Shown: piece by piece, positions 10,664 to 23,252 of the stretch | Layout: each line of letters opens with the position of its first letter | Position numbering within the stretch: the first letter of the stretch is position 1 | Assembly (NCBI GenBank): GCA_025399215.1 | Contig: MU621197.1 | Location: forward strand, 1 to 53,937 | Length of the DNA: 53,937 nucleotides | DNA from: Globomyces pollinis-pini | Lineage: Eukaryota; Chytridiomycota; Chytridiomycetes; Rhizophydiales; Globomycetaceae | Direction: 5' to 3' | Translations under genes and position numbers: made by a program | The notes under the pieces: generated by a model | The model's input: the letters and a program-made list of their open reading frames with translations, nothing else | What the model was told of the DNA's origin: nothing | Database searches by the model: none

Positions 10664-13600
10664 CTAATTCAGAGTCGCAATCACTACTTTCACTACGTCA
10701 GTTACTCGGTTGGTGCTGGTGGGTGTCAACATATCAGCGACAACTGAAGTTAGTTGATCTGGTGATTGTGTCGTTGAAAATGTTATCATACCTTGTTGAA
10801 CTCCCATTTCATAAAGTGATACATTTTGTAGCGTAAGTGCAAAACTGACCGTTTTGTACTCGAAATTTATAACCACATTCGTATCCTTGGGGGTATTGAG
10901 TGTATAAGTTAACGAATGCTCAATCTTTAACTGCTGCAGCTCGCTTTCAAGAGTTGCCATTCCAACTTTACTTTTCTTGTCAACAGGGTTACCCGTCTCC
11001 ACATCTTCTTCTCTTCCTCGTTTCTCTTTCTTCGGCTCTGTTGTGATTGTTTCAAGTATAGAGTCAGTTCCAGTTCCAGCATCTGGGTTGTACTCAAAGT
11101 CAAAAAAGTTATCAAACAAGTTGGAATCTACATTTAATTTATCCCAGTTATTACCTTCATCTTTGTTATCGGCTCCTTGGGTTCCTGCAACCATATCAAA
11201 ACCTTCCATCCACTTGTCGTGACTGATGGAGGATTTTGGTTGTGATGGTTCACGACTCATTGCCACACCTTGAGTGTTAATACCTTGGACAGAGTTCTGC
11301 AGAAATAGATCAGATCCATTAGTTGCATTAGTTTTGCTTTCAGTTGCGTTGTTTGTAGCGGAAGAAGGCCGATTTGGAGTTGAAGATATAGTAATTGGAG
11401 ATGGATTAGCCCCATTGCCCACTTGATTTAAACCATTTCCAAGAGTATTTCCTTGATTCGACGCAGGCGACTTGTTTTGTTGTGCCATGTTTGACATTGG
11501 ATTTTGATTTTGATTACCCATTTGGTTATTCATGCCATTATTTTGATTGCCATTGGGTACAGCTCCTTGATTCATCATATTCATCATGTTTGCATTCATA
11601 TTCATATTCATTCCATTCATATTCATATTATTTCCATTTATATTCATAGGGTTTTGAACCATACTCATTCCATTTTGGTTCATACCATTTTGATTCATCA
11701 TCATTCTATTTTGGTTTGCCATTTGTTGTTGATTCGCAGAATTTTGATTATTCACATTGTTGTTTGCATTCATTGCGGCCATCATAGCATTTTGATTCAT
11801 TAGATTTGCTTGATTCATCATATTACCAGCCATTCCCATACTTTGTTGAAAGAATTGATTGTTTTGTAGCATATTATTACCATTGCCTCCGGGTTGATTT
11901 TGAGGAACGTTTGGAGTTAGCTTTGGTGTGCCCTCTTTCTTCAGAGTATTTTCCACTGGATTACTTGGGGATTTCGGTTTGGAAACTGACATATTATTGA
12001 GAACAGCTGGGGATCCCTGCTGTGAAGCATTATCACCCTGGTTTAGAGTAAATTGTTGGTTAGGATCAGTTTGTGGTTGTTGGCCCAATAAATCTTCGAG
12101 CTGTTGTGGAGCGTTTTGGCTTTGTTGCTGGTTAGCAATCTGTTGTTGAAGCATCATTTGCTGTTGGCGTTGTAACTGCTGCTGTTGCTGAATGTACAAA
12201 GACTGCTGTTGTGGTGACATCTGTCGAGCCTGCAATTGATTTGGATGCATACCAAGCTCACCACCCATCATTCCATTTTGTGGCATTTGACCAGGGGCAC
12301 GAACCATACCCATGTTGGGGTTACGAGGATTCATGACTTGGCCACGATTGAGAGCCATCATCTGACTTTGTAACATTTGCTGATTTCGTAAGAGTTCTTG
12401 TTGCTTTGCTTGGATAGTCATCATTTGTTCAGGAGACATAGCACCACCTTGACTCATTGCATTTAATTGCTGAAGCTGCTGTTGAATATTCAATTGACGG
12501 ATTTGAATGGCTTGTGCTTGCTGCATTCTAAAATTCTGGTCATTTGCTTGTGCTTGGTTCATCCCATTCATCGGTCTAGCCATTTGGCCGACTGGCCCAT
12601 TAGGACGAACTTGGGGTGAAACCATTGGCATAGGTCTAACGTTTGGTGATCCTTGAAGCATTGCTGGGGACATATGTGGTGATCCATTGTTAGGATTCAT
12701 TCCTTGGTTTACAGACGGTTGCATTGCACCAGCTGCCATCATAGGACTACCATTCAGTCCTCTAGGAGTCATCTGCATTGGATTTTTCATTTGGTTCATC
12801 ATGTTAGGATTGCCCATGTTTGTCATTCCCTGAGACATAACGTTCCCCATTTGATTGGCCATTTGATTTCCCATCATTTGATTACCAACCATCTGTTGTC
12901 CACCATTCATAGGTGGTCCCATTGAGGTATTGTTACCCATCATCATTTGACCACCCATGGCTACGTTTCCAGCAATTCCGGCACCTCCATTTTGACGCAA
13001 ATGGCCATTCACCAACAAATCAGAATACTGAAAGTATTGGTTAAGTGAAGGAAGCAATTGCTGTAGTGTATCGGGACGAATAAAGTATATATCTTGATGT
13101 AGAACGTCTAATTGAGCACCCAACATTTGTTTCTAAAAGTCCATCAATAAACCAAAAGCATACCATCCCAGTTAATTTTCGAACCTTGTCAAACTCTCGG
13201 TCGCCACCAAATCTAAGAAGTGTTTGAATTAAAGTGTCAATTTTCAAGTATGTTGGTCTGATTTGTTCAATCTTATTTCGAACATTGTCCTTTTCAGATT
13301 CTGACAAGTTCAAAAGAGTAACTCGCATGCCTATAGAATCAGCTATTGCAAATAAGATACAAACCTCTAATAATTGTTGGGTTTTCTTGTCCATTGACGC
13401 TTTTATCATCAACACCACCAGTTCCTACAGTAGACAACGCTTGATTAGCATTTGCACCCGCTTGCTTAGCAGATCCAGGTCTATTGGCATTTGCAGTTGA
13501 ATCAGCTTGATCAGATGCCAATGAATTGCCAGGGTTTTCGGTAGTTTCACCTGTAATACTCTGCTTTTTAGGTGATTGTGGTTGACCAGGTGGGGTAGGA

Positions 13601-14766
13601 GCTGGAGTTTGGTTTTGAAGATTATTCACAGGTAAGGATTGATTAGCATTGTTGACAATTTGGTTAGAATTTTGATTTTGATCAGTTTGAGGGGTCCCAG
13701 ATGCACCACTCTCGTTTGTTAATTCTAACCCAGTAAGAGGAGAGAAAGAATTTGACTGCTGGTTAAATGACTGAGATGTGTTTGGGTCTAATAAAGACTG
13801 TAAGGCAGATTGGTTGTTAGGTGACTGTGTGGCGTTCGTACTGGACATGTCCAGTTGATTTTGCATAGGTTGATTTGGTTGACCACCATTATTCATTTGA
13901 AAGCCGCCCATATTTCCAAATAGCACTGAGTCTTGTTGGCCAAAATTGTTGTTCTGATTCGTTGGACCAGCAACGTTTGGTGGAGAGCCCAAATTCTGTG
14001 GGGGAGAACCAGAACCGACAGGGTTATTACGAACTTGTACAGCTGCTTATAAGTTTCAAGGAAAATATTAAATACCTTTACGTTGAATATTTGCTAGCTG
14101 TTCCTTAATTTTTTCAAGGTAGTTTGCCTACATGATTAGCAAACTATATCATATATATAGTTGGGATAAATATCCAATATTGAATTAGAAAAGGTTTATA
14201 CAATCACTTTAGCAATGAGCTGAATATATGGGAGTGCAAAACATAGTTTTACAAGGTTAGAAGAAGGAAGAGAAAATAGTGATATAAATGCAATATAAAT
14301 ACATACTCTAGAGTCTGCAGTTTCGTAGATGTGTTGTTCGAGACCTCTTGCCAAATTGTCCACCTTTGGGCCAGTTTGTTGAGGGGCACCAGCTAATGCT
14401 TGATGGACAGCACGACCACTACAGTTAGTTTTGAAAGCATTACAGTTGGTTGATGACATGATATCTATCAGTAGCACTCAAATGACTTCTCCAATCAGCG
14501 GATTGATTTCTTATTTGATTAAAGTTCACTTGTTGATTATTATTGAATTGATTTTGGATTGCCATATCCTGCGACTGAATTTGCTGGTTTAAATTCATAG
14601 CAGGGTTATTTTGATTATTATTTTGCAGGAAAGACCCCATCATATTTGATTGATTAAAGTTGTTTACCATCATAGGATTAGTGAATTGCTGAGATTGGAA
14701 TTGCTGGAAATTAGGGGGGAATTGAGAATTATTCCCCTGACTGAATTGATTTCCAGTCTCGTTCAT
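10664..14766 (-). CDS. MED15: Mediator complex subunit 15, KIX domain, Q/N/M-rich
   Basis: Known: MED15 (Gal11) is the Mediator tail subunit whose KIX domain binds activators. Seen: the ATG at 14766, a Q/N-rich leader, then a KIX-type domain (SADWRSHLSATDRYHVINQL, after an intron GRAVHQALAGAPQQTG, after a long intron at about 14130-14309 ANYLEKIKEQLANIQRK). Further introns of about 33, 34 and 31 nt (near 14045, 13364 and 13132) lead to a helical segment, LLNLSESEKDNVRNKIEQIR. A single long exon from about 13126 follows: about 600 residues of low-complexity Q, N, M and P, then an acidic DEGNNWDKLNVDSNLFDNFF segment, a KKEKRGREE basic patch and a folded-looking C-terminus (VVINFEYKTVSFALTLQNVS). 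The stop is at 10664. The domain order and composition fit fungal MED15. The very high methionine content of the tract is unusual. The exact identity of the C-terminal domain is not recognised. Confidence 0.85.
11500..11760 (-). repeat. Asn-Met-Asn low-complexity tract in MED15
   Basis: The coding strand here is a degenerate run of short N/M/G units (GMNQNG, NMNMNG, NMNMN, NANMMNMM). On the DNA this appears as repeated TTCATATTCAT-like blocks. It is probably slippage-prone and length-variable between strains. Confidence 0.8.
12130..12220 (-). repeat. polyglutamine-rich tract in MED15
   Basis: Mixed CAG/CAA codons give Q-rich runs (YIQQQQQLQRQQQMMLQQQ), typical of Mediator tail subunits. A second, looser Q tract lies around 12360-12530. 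Confidence 0.8.
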
Positions 14767-15031
14767 TAGGGAAAATGTGAAAATTCTATTCTATTGACAA
14801 TGTAACGACTGGTGGCGTCATAACAAAACAGCCAATTCTTGACTTTCTTACTGCTTCTCATTCAATCAATTCTTATATAAATCAATACTATTACTTATTA
14901 TATACTTCATTGCTTGCACATTATAAACTCATCTTGTATTTTTAACGCGTACTTGATCAATACTATCGTAAATCTTAAAGTACCTTGTTTTTTTTTTATA
15001 ATTCCTCCTTTTGTCTATCTTTTGAAATCCA
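14767..15031. promoter_or_regulatory. MED15 promoter region with an ACGCGT box
   Basis: This 265-bp gap lies between the MED15 start and the acyltransferase-like stop, both on the minus strand. ACGCGT occurs at 14945-14950, about 180 bp upstream of the MED15 ATG, and the region is otherwise AT-rich. A single hexamer is weak support for regulation. Confidence 0.3.
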
Positions 15032-16658
15032 TCAACTTATTTTCATATTCAAATTACGAACACTCTGATTCAATCCCAATTGAAATTGGCTAGCAAACAC
15101 CCGAACGTCACTGGCCTTTATCACCTCTTCGTTAAAAGATATCATGGTATTCATCTTGTCTCGGATTGTAACAGTTGTGACTTGGATAACTTGACGGTCT
15201 GCTTTACCAATTGTCAATCCCCCATAGATATTACTAATACTAAACATATCTTCCTCAAACTCCAAATCTTGCCAAGAAAGTTCCCCTAAATTAATAACTT
15301 TTACACTATAATCGTGCATATCACGGCCTTCCACAAAATATTGATTCAATTTGTAGCCCATAAAGAGTTTCTTCACTGTCATAAAACCTTTTGAATTTTT
15401 GATTTGCTTATTTATAATTTTCTGCATTGTATGTACATGGTTCCAAAATGATTGCGATTCCGTTATTCGATATCCAAAGCAGCCAAAAGCTTGTCTACGG
15501 GTTTCTAGGTTTCCTTGTGTGGTAAGGGACAAATCATAAGCCACATTCTGTCTTTCAGGTAATCGATTTATAAATATGAAGCTAGGCAACCATTTCATGA
15601 ATAGTACCAGAAAGAAGCCGGGAACCCATGAGAAAGAATTTAACCCGTATTGTAATAGCAAGGCTCCCATAAGCAGTAGAGGGGCAACCTTATAGGCGAA
15701 AAGCAATGCGGTACGTGTTGCTGAAGGAATTGGCTTTGGAACAAAAGATTTTAACATCATTCTATAGGCAACCATTGACAAAACTATAAGGTAGGCCGAG
15801 AAAGAGACTTGAGTTGCTTTTATCTCTTCCTTTATCAATTTAATTTCCTTTGGTTGTATTGCAAGGGTTAATAAGCCCGTTTCGGCAAGCGGTCGAGAAA
15901 CATCCGCTGTTGGGTTGATACCAGCCTCTTTGCGGTTCACGCATTCCATATCTTCTTTTCTTTTGACTGGAAAGTCTTCATGTGCATTCTTGATTTTATT
16001 GTCGTATCTGCGAACAATTTTATAATCACGACTTTGAGAATACCGCAAAGTTTGTACCAACATAAACAATCCCATCAACATTTCCCATAATTGAACAGTT
16101 GCTGCTTTGGGTTCATCAGGTAACGTAAGTGCTCCAGCACTTGGCAAGCAAGATGTTAAGGATACTCGTTTACTGCCTTTCAATACACCCGCAAGTGATT
16201 TCATAAATGTTTTAGTTATTGCCCAAACTTCTCTATTATTACCTAGCATCTATATATTAGATTTAATGCCATACCGAATCTATGGAGAAAATTAAATGAA
16301 TTGTGATTGTAGGCCGACAGTCTTTAATCCAGCGAGTTCCCACAAATGCCATAAGCTTCCATCCTAAAGAATCTTTACCTAAAGGAGTATTCAAATTCCT
16401 TTTCAAGTAATTTTCAAGTTCTTCAACGGTAAGGTTGCGATAATAAACCATCAAAGGGATATCAATATCTTCCAATTTATGTGGTTTTAAAGGGTCTTTA
16501 TCAGATATTTTTGAAGTTAAACATTGATGTGATAACATGGTCAAACGAACAGCATTCAACAGATCCAACTTTACAATTTCATCAGTCCAATGTAGATCAA
16601 AGGATATCGACCCAACCAAATACTTTGATTCATCATCCAAATCCTTGCAACTTTCCAT
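15032..16658 (-). CDS. membrane-associated CoA-dependent acyltransferase-like protein (condensation fold)
   Basis: Seen: two exons. The first starts at the ATG at 16658 (MESCKDLDDESKYLVGSISF) and ends IHLIFSIDS. A 25-nt intron at about 16250-16274 joins it to a second exon beginning MLGNNREVWAI; the stop is at 15032. The N-terminal helix (LDLLNAVRLTMLSHQCLTSK) and the place where a catalytic HHxxxDG loop is expected fit the chloramphenicol-acetyltransferase or wax-ester-synthase fold. The two histidines are absent, leaving only HLIFSID. The middle contains hydrophobic segments (FSAYLIVLSMVAYRMML; TALLFAYKVAPLLLMGALLL; VPGFFLVLFMKWLPSFIFI) likely to sit in or on a membrane. Inference: a lipid or alcohol acyltransferase relative, possibly catalytically altered. 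Without a profile search this is a fold-level guess. About 535 residues. Confidence 0.5.
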
Positions 16659-16986
16659 TGAAATTCACGTAATTGTTTAAAAAAAAAACAGTTTAAACAA
16701 ACATCAAATATGAATTTTTTACAAAAGATTTCTGATGAGAATTTGTTGTGTCTAAATACTCACGATGAATTGCCACCGAGATCACCATGCTAATTGTTTG
16801 ATGGCTTAATATTACAATCGGAGGTATTTTGGTCCATCCACGAAACACTACGTGGATTTTCGTATACCATCCACGTAACCTTATCGTGTTTATTGTGATA
16901 CTAGCAACAGAAATAAACTATGTAAATTAAGTTTTTATGACAGTTAAAACAAGGTTTAATACTGACGACTATATAATAATCAAAAA
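16659..16986. promoter_or_regulatory. upstream region of the acyltransferase-like gene with ATCCACG motifs
   Basis: No gene was seen in this 328-bp gap. It holds three copies of the heptamer ATCCACG: 16836-16842 and 16869-16875 on the plus strand, and 16851-16857 inverted (CGTGGAT). The first and inverted copies form a perfect 7-bp stem with an 8-nt loop. Such an arrangement could be a dimeric transcription-factor site for the gene starting at 16658. Confidence 0.4.
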
Positions 16987-19900
16987 TTATATTTCTTGAG
17001 ATAAGACAGACTCTGTTTGACCATCCATTGCCGAATAAGGTGCCAATTGTTCTTCTTGAACAGCATTGGAAATAACCACCAGACTTTTATTGCGTGATTG
17101 ACCATGATTATACTGTTTGGAAATTGGTTTTCGAATTAGATTCTCAATCTCTGCTTTCAGTTCATCAATTTGCATTGCTTGAGTTTGAATTAGGATGATC
17201 AATTTCTCGCGTTCTTTGATATCTTTCTTTTGTAATCCTGATAGTTCCGTGTTCTACTATGAATAATAAAAATAGATACCACAACTGTTTGACTCATGTT
17301 CAATGAAGTTTCCAGACTGTTTTTCTTTTCTTGTAATTCAACCAAATTCTCCAAATTGTTTGAATTCTTGCGAATAACATCTGTCAATCGGGATTTATGT
17401 TCTCGAATTTTTTTCTAGCGGTTAGAAAACCAAAGATTACATTCATTTCAGCTACTTCTTTAATTCTTCTCAAATCTTCTTTTTCAATCTTTTCCTTCAA
17501 TTCATCTGCTGTTTTATTGGATCCCAGTTTTTCAAGTTTCTCCAGATCAATGATTTGTCCAAATTTAAGCATTTGTACATCTCTTGCTCTGGCTGTAAGA
17601 TCTGCGACCTTTTCTAATCAGCAAACGTTCATTTTTACCTTCTGTTGTTTCTCTTTTTTGCTTTTGTTAAAAGAAACATGCTGTTTTTTCAATTCTCGAT
17701 GTTGCTTTTTGATATCTGATTTTTCTTGTTGAATTTCTTTGATTCTACGTTTCAATTGAACCAACCCTTCGTTGAAAAATACTAGTGATGAATTCAAATC
17801 TTTAGGGATCTGATCATTCTCTAAATGTTGTACTTGACTAAATTGAAGTGGAACCTACCATTACAAATATATATTTACCAATACATCCAATTCATTCAGT
17901 TTTCTTTGCTTTAATGTTTGAAACTCTTGAATTTCAGCTTCCGCATTTTTCAATGCGACTCCAATAATCTTCTCCTTCTTCAATAATGAATCATTTTCTT
18001 TCTTTAAAGCCTACCATTTAACCATAACTTTCCTTTACCTCAACTGCTTTTTGCACTTCCCCAAGAATTTCTTCTTGATCTAATCTCTTTTCTCTTATAT
18101 TCAAGATTTTTTGCCATAGACCAGGATCACAATCACTTGGGATTATTTCATCGAATTCCTCATCGCCTTCATCATCTGAATTGTAGCTTGAAGCTTCCGA
18201 TTCACTATCTTCCTAAAAAAACTTAATACTTGGTTGAACATCATACCTCTTCTTCTTCCTCCTCTTCAGCATTTTGGCCACCTTCTTTCACTTTTTTCTG
18301 TCCGTTAGGAATCGATAATAGTTATACTTTCACTCTTTTGATTTTTCTTCTGAAAACTTTACCCAAAAATTCTTCATTCTTATTATTTTCACCAATAGAT
18401 TTTCTATAATCTTCATGAATTTCTTTTTCTTTTTGAATAACTTGTTCAATCTCAACCTTTTTGGCCGCCAATTTTTCTCTGTACTCAGCAATCTAGATTC
18501 TTAATTCAATCAATATTAACTTTTGCTTCAATTTCATTCTTCTCTGCTTTTTTTCCATTCAACTTATCAGCTAAAGCATTATCAGTTTGTTCAAACTCTT
18601 TCAACAGCATCCATTCTCGGAATAACAGTTGTAATTTGATATCTGCATATTTTAAATCTAATGTTAAATGATCTTTTAGTTTACCAGCCGATAAAAGTAA
18701 TTGTTCTTGGGCTAGTACTATTAGAGTCTTATCGAATTGACTAATAGATCTTTCCATGAACTACAATAAAAAGGGTTGAATCGTTACCCGCAACAGTCTA
18801 TCTTTTTCATATTTCAAAGCAGTTTTCTTTACTTTCAGATTCTGTAACTCCATCTCTGTTAGTTTCACTTTATTTTTTGCAGTAGCGTTTTCTGAAACCT
18901 TTTCAACTGTTTCCTTTTCAGTTTTGACAGTTTCTTTTGGTTGAACCTTGGGTTCTGGTTTAGGAGCTGGTGCAGCACCACTCCCAAATCCCATCAAATC
19001 ATCACCCCCTTTAGCCTTTCCAGTCAATGCATTTTCTGCATCCTCTTTCTGAAGAAGGTTGATATCATCTTCAGTTACAATATTTCGATGTTCAGGAAAA
19101 ATATTTGTCTTTTACTTATTAGTTTCAAAGAACCAAACCTCCAATACTGGTTCATATTCTGTATAAACTACTGGTTCATCCATATTTTTCAAATCTTCAT
19201 TAATCTTTCTAATTCTTAAATTATTTTCTTTGAATTGTGAGACCAATCGAACTTTTTTATCCCTGAGACCAATGACCTTATCATTGAATTGCTATGTATA
19301 AAGCCAAAGGGTATAATACCTCTTTTAATGTTTTGATACTTTCATTAAGTAATAGTACCTGACGCTTTTTCTTATCAGCATCTACTCGTTCACTTTCCGG
19401 AACGATATAGTTTTCTGACGATTTTAGTTTATAGTCACCCATATGTGCAATTGCATAACGAATGGCGGCAACATCTCTAGGATCTTGATATTTATCATCT
19501 GGTTTAGAATCCAATAGTTGTTTCCAAATCGCGGCTCTCTCTGCTCGAAGTTGTTTTCGTTGTTCTAATTTTTTCATTGAAGATTGATTCTAAATAGAAT
19601 GAGACATAAAGTATAATACTTTGCTCTTGGACTGATGTGAAGATTGGCCATTTGCACCAGTATTCTGATTATTCCCTATTCCATCTTTGTCAATTCCCTA
19701 ACTTTAAAAATGACTTTTTATACATCCACTTGGTTATCACCATTTAGCGCATTGTTTTTTTCATTCGAACTGATCATTTGTTCAATCAAAGCGTCAATTT
19801 GCTGAGTTAATTTCAACGTTCGAAAAGTAGATACACAGTAATTAGCCTATAAAAGGATAAGAAAAAACCCGAGATTAGGTAATACCTTGAAGGTTTTTAA

Positions 19901-22900
19901 TTCGATTCTTTCGGTTTGAACAGGATCTAAAAACTTTTTATAGAGTTTTGTTGGACCAATAGACTCCTTTTCGGCTGTCCAAGCCAACTCTCTCAATAAA
20001 GTTTCTTTCTTTTTAATCGCATCTGCTTCAATATCATTCCTTAAATATAAATCCACAGATAATTCAGTTCTATTTAGTTTTACATTTTTACTTGCTGTTT
20101 CATTTTCAGAAACAATGTGTAAAAATTCATTTCTCAAATCTTGAATTTGAGATCTTACAATGAATTTCCTATTTTCCGCAATTTCAATCTCTCTGTCTTT
20201 CTCGGATTTCACTTTAGCTTCCTGAATAGAATATGCGTTTGAATCAGTAATATCATCTGGTTGTCCAAATTGGTTGATTTGGTCCAAATGTCGATCATCA
20301 AATTCTATATTTTCAATTTGACGTAGTGAGTTTCTCCAAATAAATATACCACCATCAGCACCTGATGACATCATAAACGAGAGATCCGGACTTGTGACAA
20401 CACTGGTCACTTTTCCATTTACTACATCGTGTAAATTTCCTGTCCATTGCTGTCCGGTATAAGTTAGATTTGCTGGAGGTGGTGATTGTGGATTGTAATT
20501 GGGCATTTCATTTTGTAGTAATAATAAAGCTGCATTCAGTTGACTCTCTAAAAATTGATCATAGTCCTCATACGTTTGATGGCATGTGATTGTTTGCAAC
20601 GTCTTCAAATAGTATGCGACATTAAACTGTATAATATAAGTGGATCCATTAATGCAACCAATTAGTATGGCACTTTTCGTCGCATCCAATGTTAACACAG
20701 ACAATTTATGGGGTATAACAGCTAGGAGATAACTGAAGTGAGAAGCATTTATATCGCACAGCCTAATTTCAATCTCTTTATCTTGATTTTCGATTGCCGC
20801 TAAAAATTGTGTACCACTGAGAAAGTAAACATGAGATATCATAGACTCTGACACAATCACTAGTCCGCGCTGCTTTCTAAGGGAGTTGATAGAATTAGAT
20901 ACTTCCTTGGCTTTGACTAACGGATGTGGGTGCTCGCCTTCTTTTGATTGTCCCTGTTCGTCGTTGTCTTTAGACTTGTCTTTATCTTCTTCTTTTTCCA
21001 CCACTTTTTCCTTCTCAGATTCACTATTTGGTTGAACGGGCTCAATTTCAGCTTTTTTTGGAACGTTCAATGACCATCGTTTCAACTTGATATAAGATTC
21101 TGGAAGTTCAAATGTAGTTGATACATCCACATCAGCTTCCGTTGGAATGACGGTAGTAAATAAGCATCCATTATCTAAAGCAAGTAGCAAAGTATACCCA
21201 GTAGTTTTCTTTTTGGGGGTGATAGATATTTCAACGGTGTCTAACCCAAAAGATAAAGATCTGATCGGAGATTCCAGAGTAATGAATCCAATAGGTTGAA
21301 ATCCAGTGTTAGCTTTAGTGAATGCTAATGGTTTTCCGTGTGAGTCTTTCTTGATTTTAATACTGAACAAGAAAAGAGTTCTATCTTCTGATGCTGTTAT
21401 TAATCGATTGCCATCATGATTTAATACAATGTTATTTATAGCCGCTTTATGAGGCTTCACTACAAACTGAAGTACAAATCCATTTGGTATGATAGATATA
21501 ACTCGAAGCACTCCATCTTGAAATCCAGCAATAACAGTAGATCCAGATTCGTCCAAATGCTAAACTTTCAGTATTTTGTTAGCATACCGCAGGAACAAAT
21601 ATCATAGCGCTTCCTCCTTGTGGATATTTGACTTTGTTAATGACTGTTCGATTGAGGTAATCATAAAGACGTAGGTTTCCGTCTATTCCCAAACTTACCA
21701 GCCGATGTATCAATGGACTGCATGCAATAGCTACAACTGGACCAGAATGGTATGCCAACAGCTTATCAGTTGATCGTTTATTCAAATCTAATTTCATTAA
21801 GAACCCCTGTTGATCCTGTATGAGATAATCATGTGTACTATTTGGAAATCTGACAACCGATTTAATCTTTGAATCAAACATTGGATTTTCATACCTTCAC
21901 ATCTTTTGCAATCAGCAACTCATCAATTGGCTCCAATTCAAATATTCGAGGTGTAGATACACTAGAGCCACTTGATTCTCCTGAGCTAGTGGTTACATCT
22001 GCATTATCAATTGTTTCCAAATCCCACACGCGAACAAATCCATCCTCGCCTCCAGTAATAATCTCCCCTTCGGCAAGAATAATAGACTCTATTCTGCCTT
22101 GATGACAAGGTTTTTTCCCCTTGATTCCTATTTCACATTTGATCATACCACCATCCCATAATAACATATTCCCTGTCTCGGTACTCGTCAATACTATGTT
22201 TAATTTATCATTCATTTACCTTTCCCATCTGGAAGTTGTATAAAGGCTGCAATATCTGTCAATTCAGAGGCTCCAAATTTCCCAATGTAACCTTGTAGCT
22301 TTAAGCCAGTAAATGTCAAAGACATTCTCCAGAATTTGATGTGTCCCATTCCAGCCGAAGTTAGTATACCATCATTTTCAGGTGAAAAATTGACACGATA
22401 AACATCCTAAATATGTTAAATACAAATTGATACTTGAGAGAAAGCCTTACTCCGAAGTAAAATGGATTCCTCTTTCCAATTCCAAATAGTCAACATGTAG
22501 TCTGGATCACCGGCAACACTAGCGATTTTTGTTCCAGAACTATTAAAGCAAATATCCGAGTAACCTCTCACGGCTCCACCGCGTAAAATACGATGTATTA
22601 ACATTGATGGGTATTGATAGATGTAAATATTTGGATCCTTTTCTGAAACTTCAGCAAATGCAATATATTTCTTTGTTGGATGAACGGCGATAGCCCCAAC
22701 CGAACCAATCCTTACTCCTTGGACGTAAATTGGTTCCCCAGTTTTGATATTAAGAAATACCAATACATTACCAATTGAAGATACCACTACGTGTTCCTCA
22801 ACAAAATGTACGTTGGACCTTTTATGAGATTGGAAACCGAATGAGTAACTATATAAGTTTAGAAAAGTTCATAAAACCTCAAACGATAGTTATGCGGATA

Positions 22901-23176
22901 GGCATCTCTGAAAGTCAATTTCCGTTCGAATTCTTTCACAAACTCATGATTCTTCAACTCATCTTCAGTAGATGCTCCATTTCCAATTAATGGTTCAGTG
23001 TTTTCTTCATTTGTATCGTCCATTTCTTGTTCATCAGTAATTTGCTCAGTTTCGTTTGCGTTCAAATTATCATTTGCGATTTCAGTATCTTCTGGGACTG
23101 GTTGGTTTGCGGTTTCCAAGCTTTCCGATACATTTGTCGGTTGGTTTTCTGGTGAGTTTCCATCAGTCTCCTCCAT
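16987..23176 (-). CDS. CFAP44: Cilia- and flagella-associated protein 44 (WD-repeat, axoneme)
   Basis: Known: CFAP44 with CFAP43 forms the tether/tetherhead linking inner dynein arm f to the axoneme. Seen: the ATG at 23176 (MEETDGNSPENQP, an acidic leader), then LTFRDAYPHNYRL and WD40 repeats carrying the family blocks GDPDYMLTIWNWKEESILL, LPDGKV (after a 26-nt intron) LTSTETGNMLLWDGGMIK and VWDLETIDNADV. A second WD set to about residue 900 includes FMMSSGADGGIFIWRNSLR, and the long C-terminal half is coiled coil to the stop at 16987. About 18 introns, mostly 25-36 nt, join without loss of homology. The length (about 1850 residues) equals that of the human protein. The gene is intact, so the organism builds a motile flagellum. 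Confidence 0.95.
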
Positions 23177-23252
23177 ATTTGCTGTTGAAAATTATCGTGT
23201 TGATTTTTTCGCGTTTTTGTTCACATTCAACATAGTTCAAAATATCATTATA

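Noticed and set aside
11504..11803. 99-codon His/Ile-rich frame opposite MED15
   Set aside because: It is the antisense shadow of the N/M-rich repeat (ATT/CAT complement) and has no start context.
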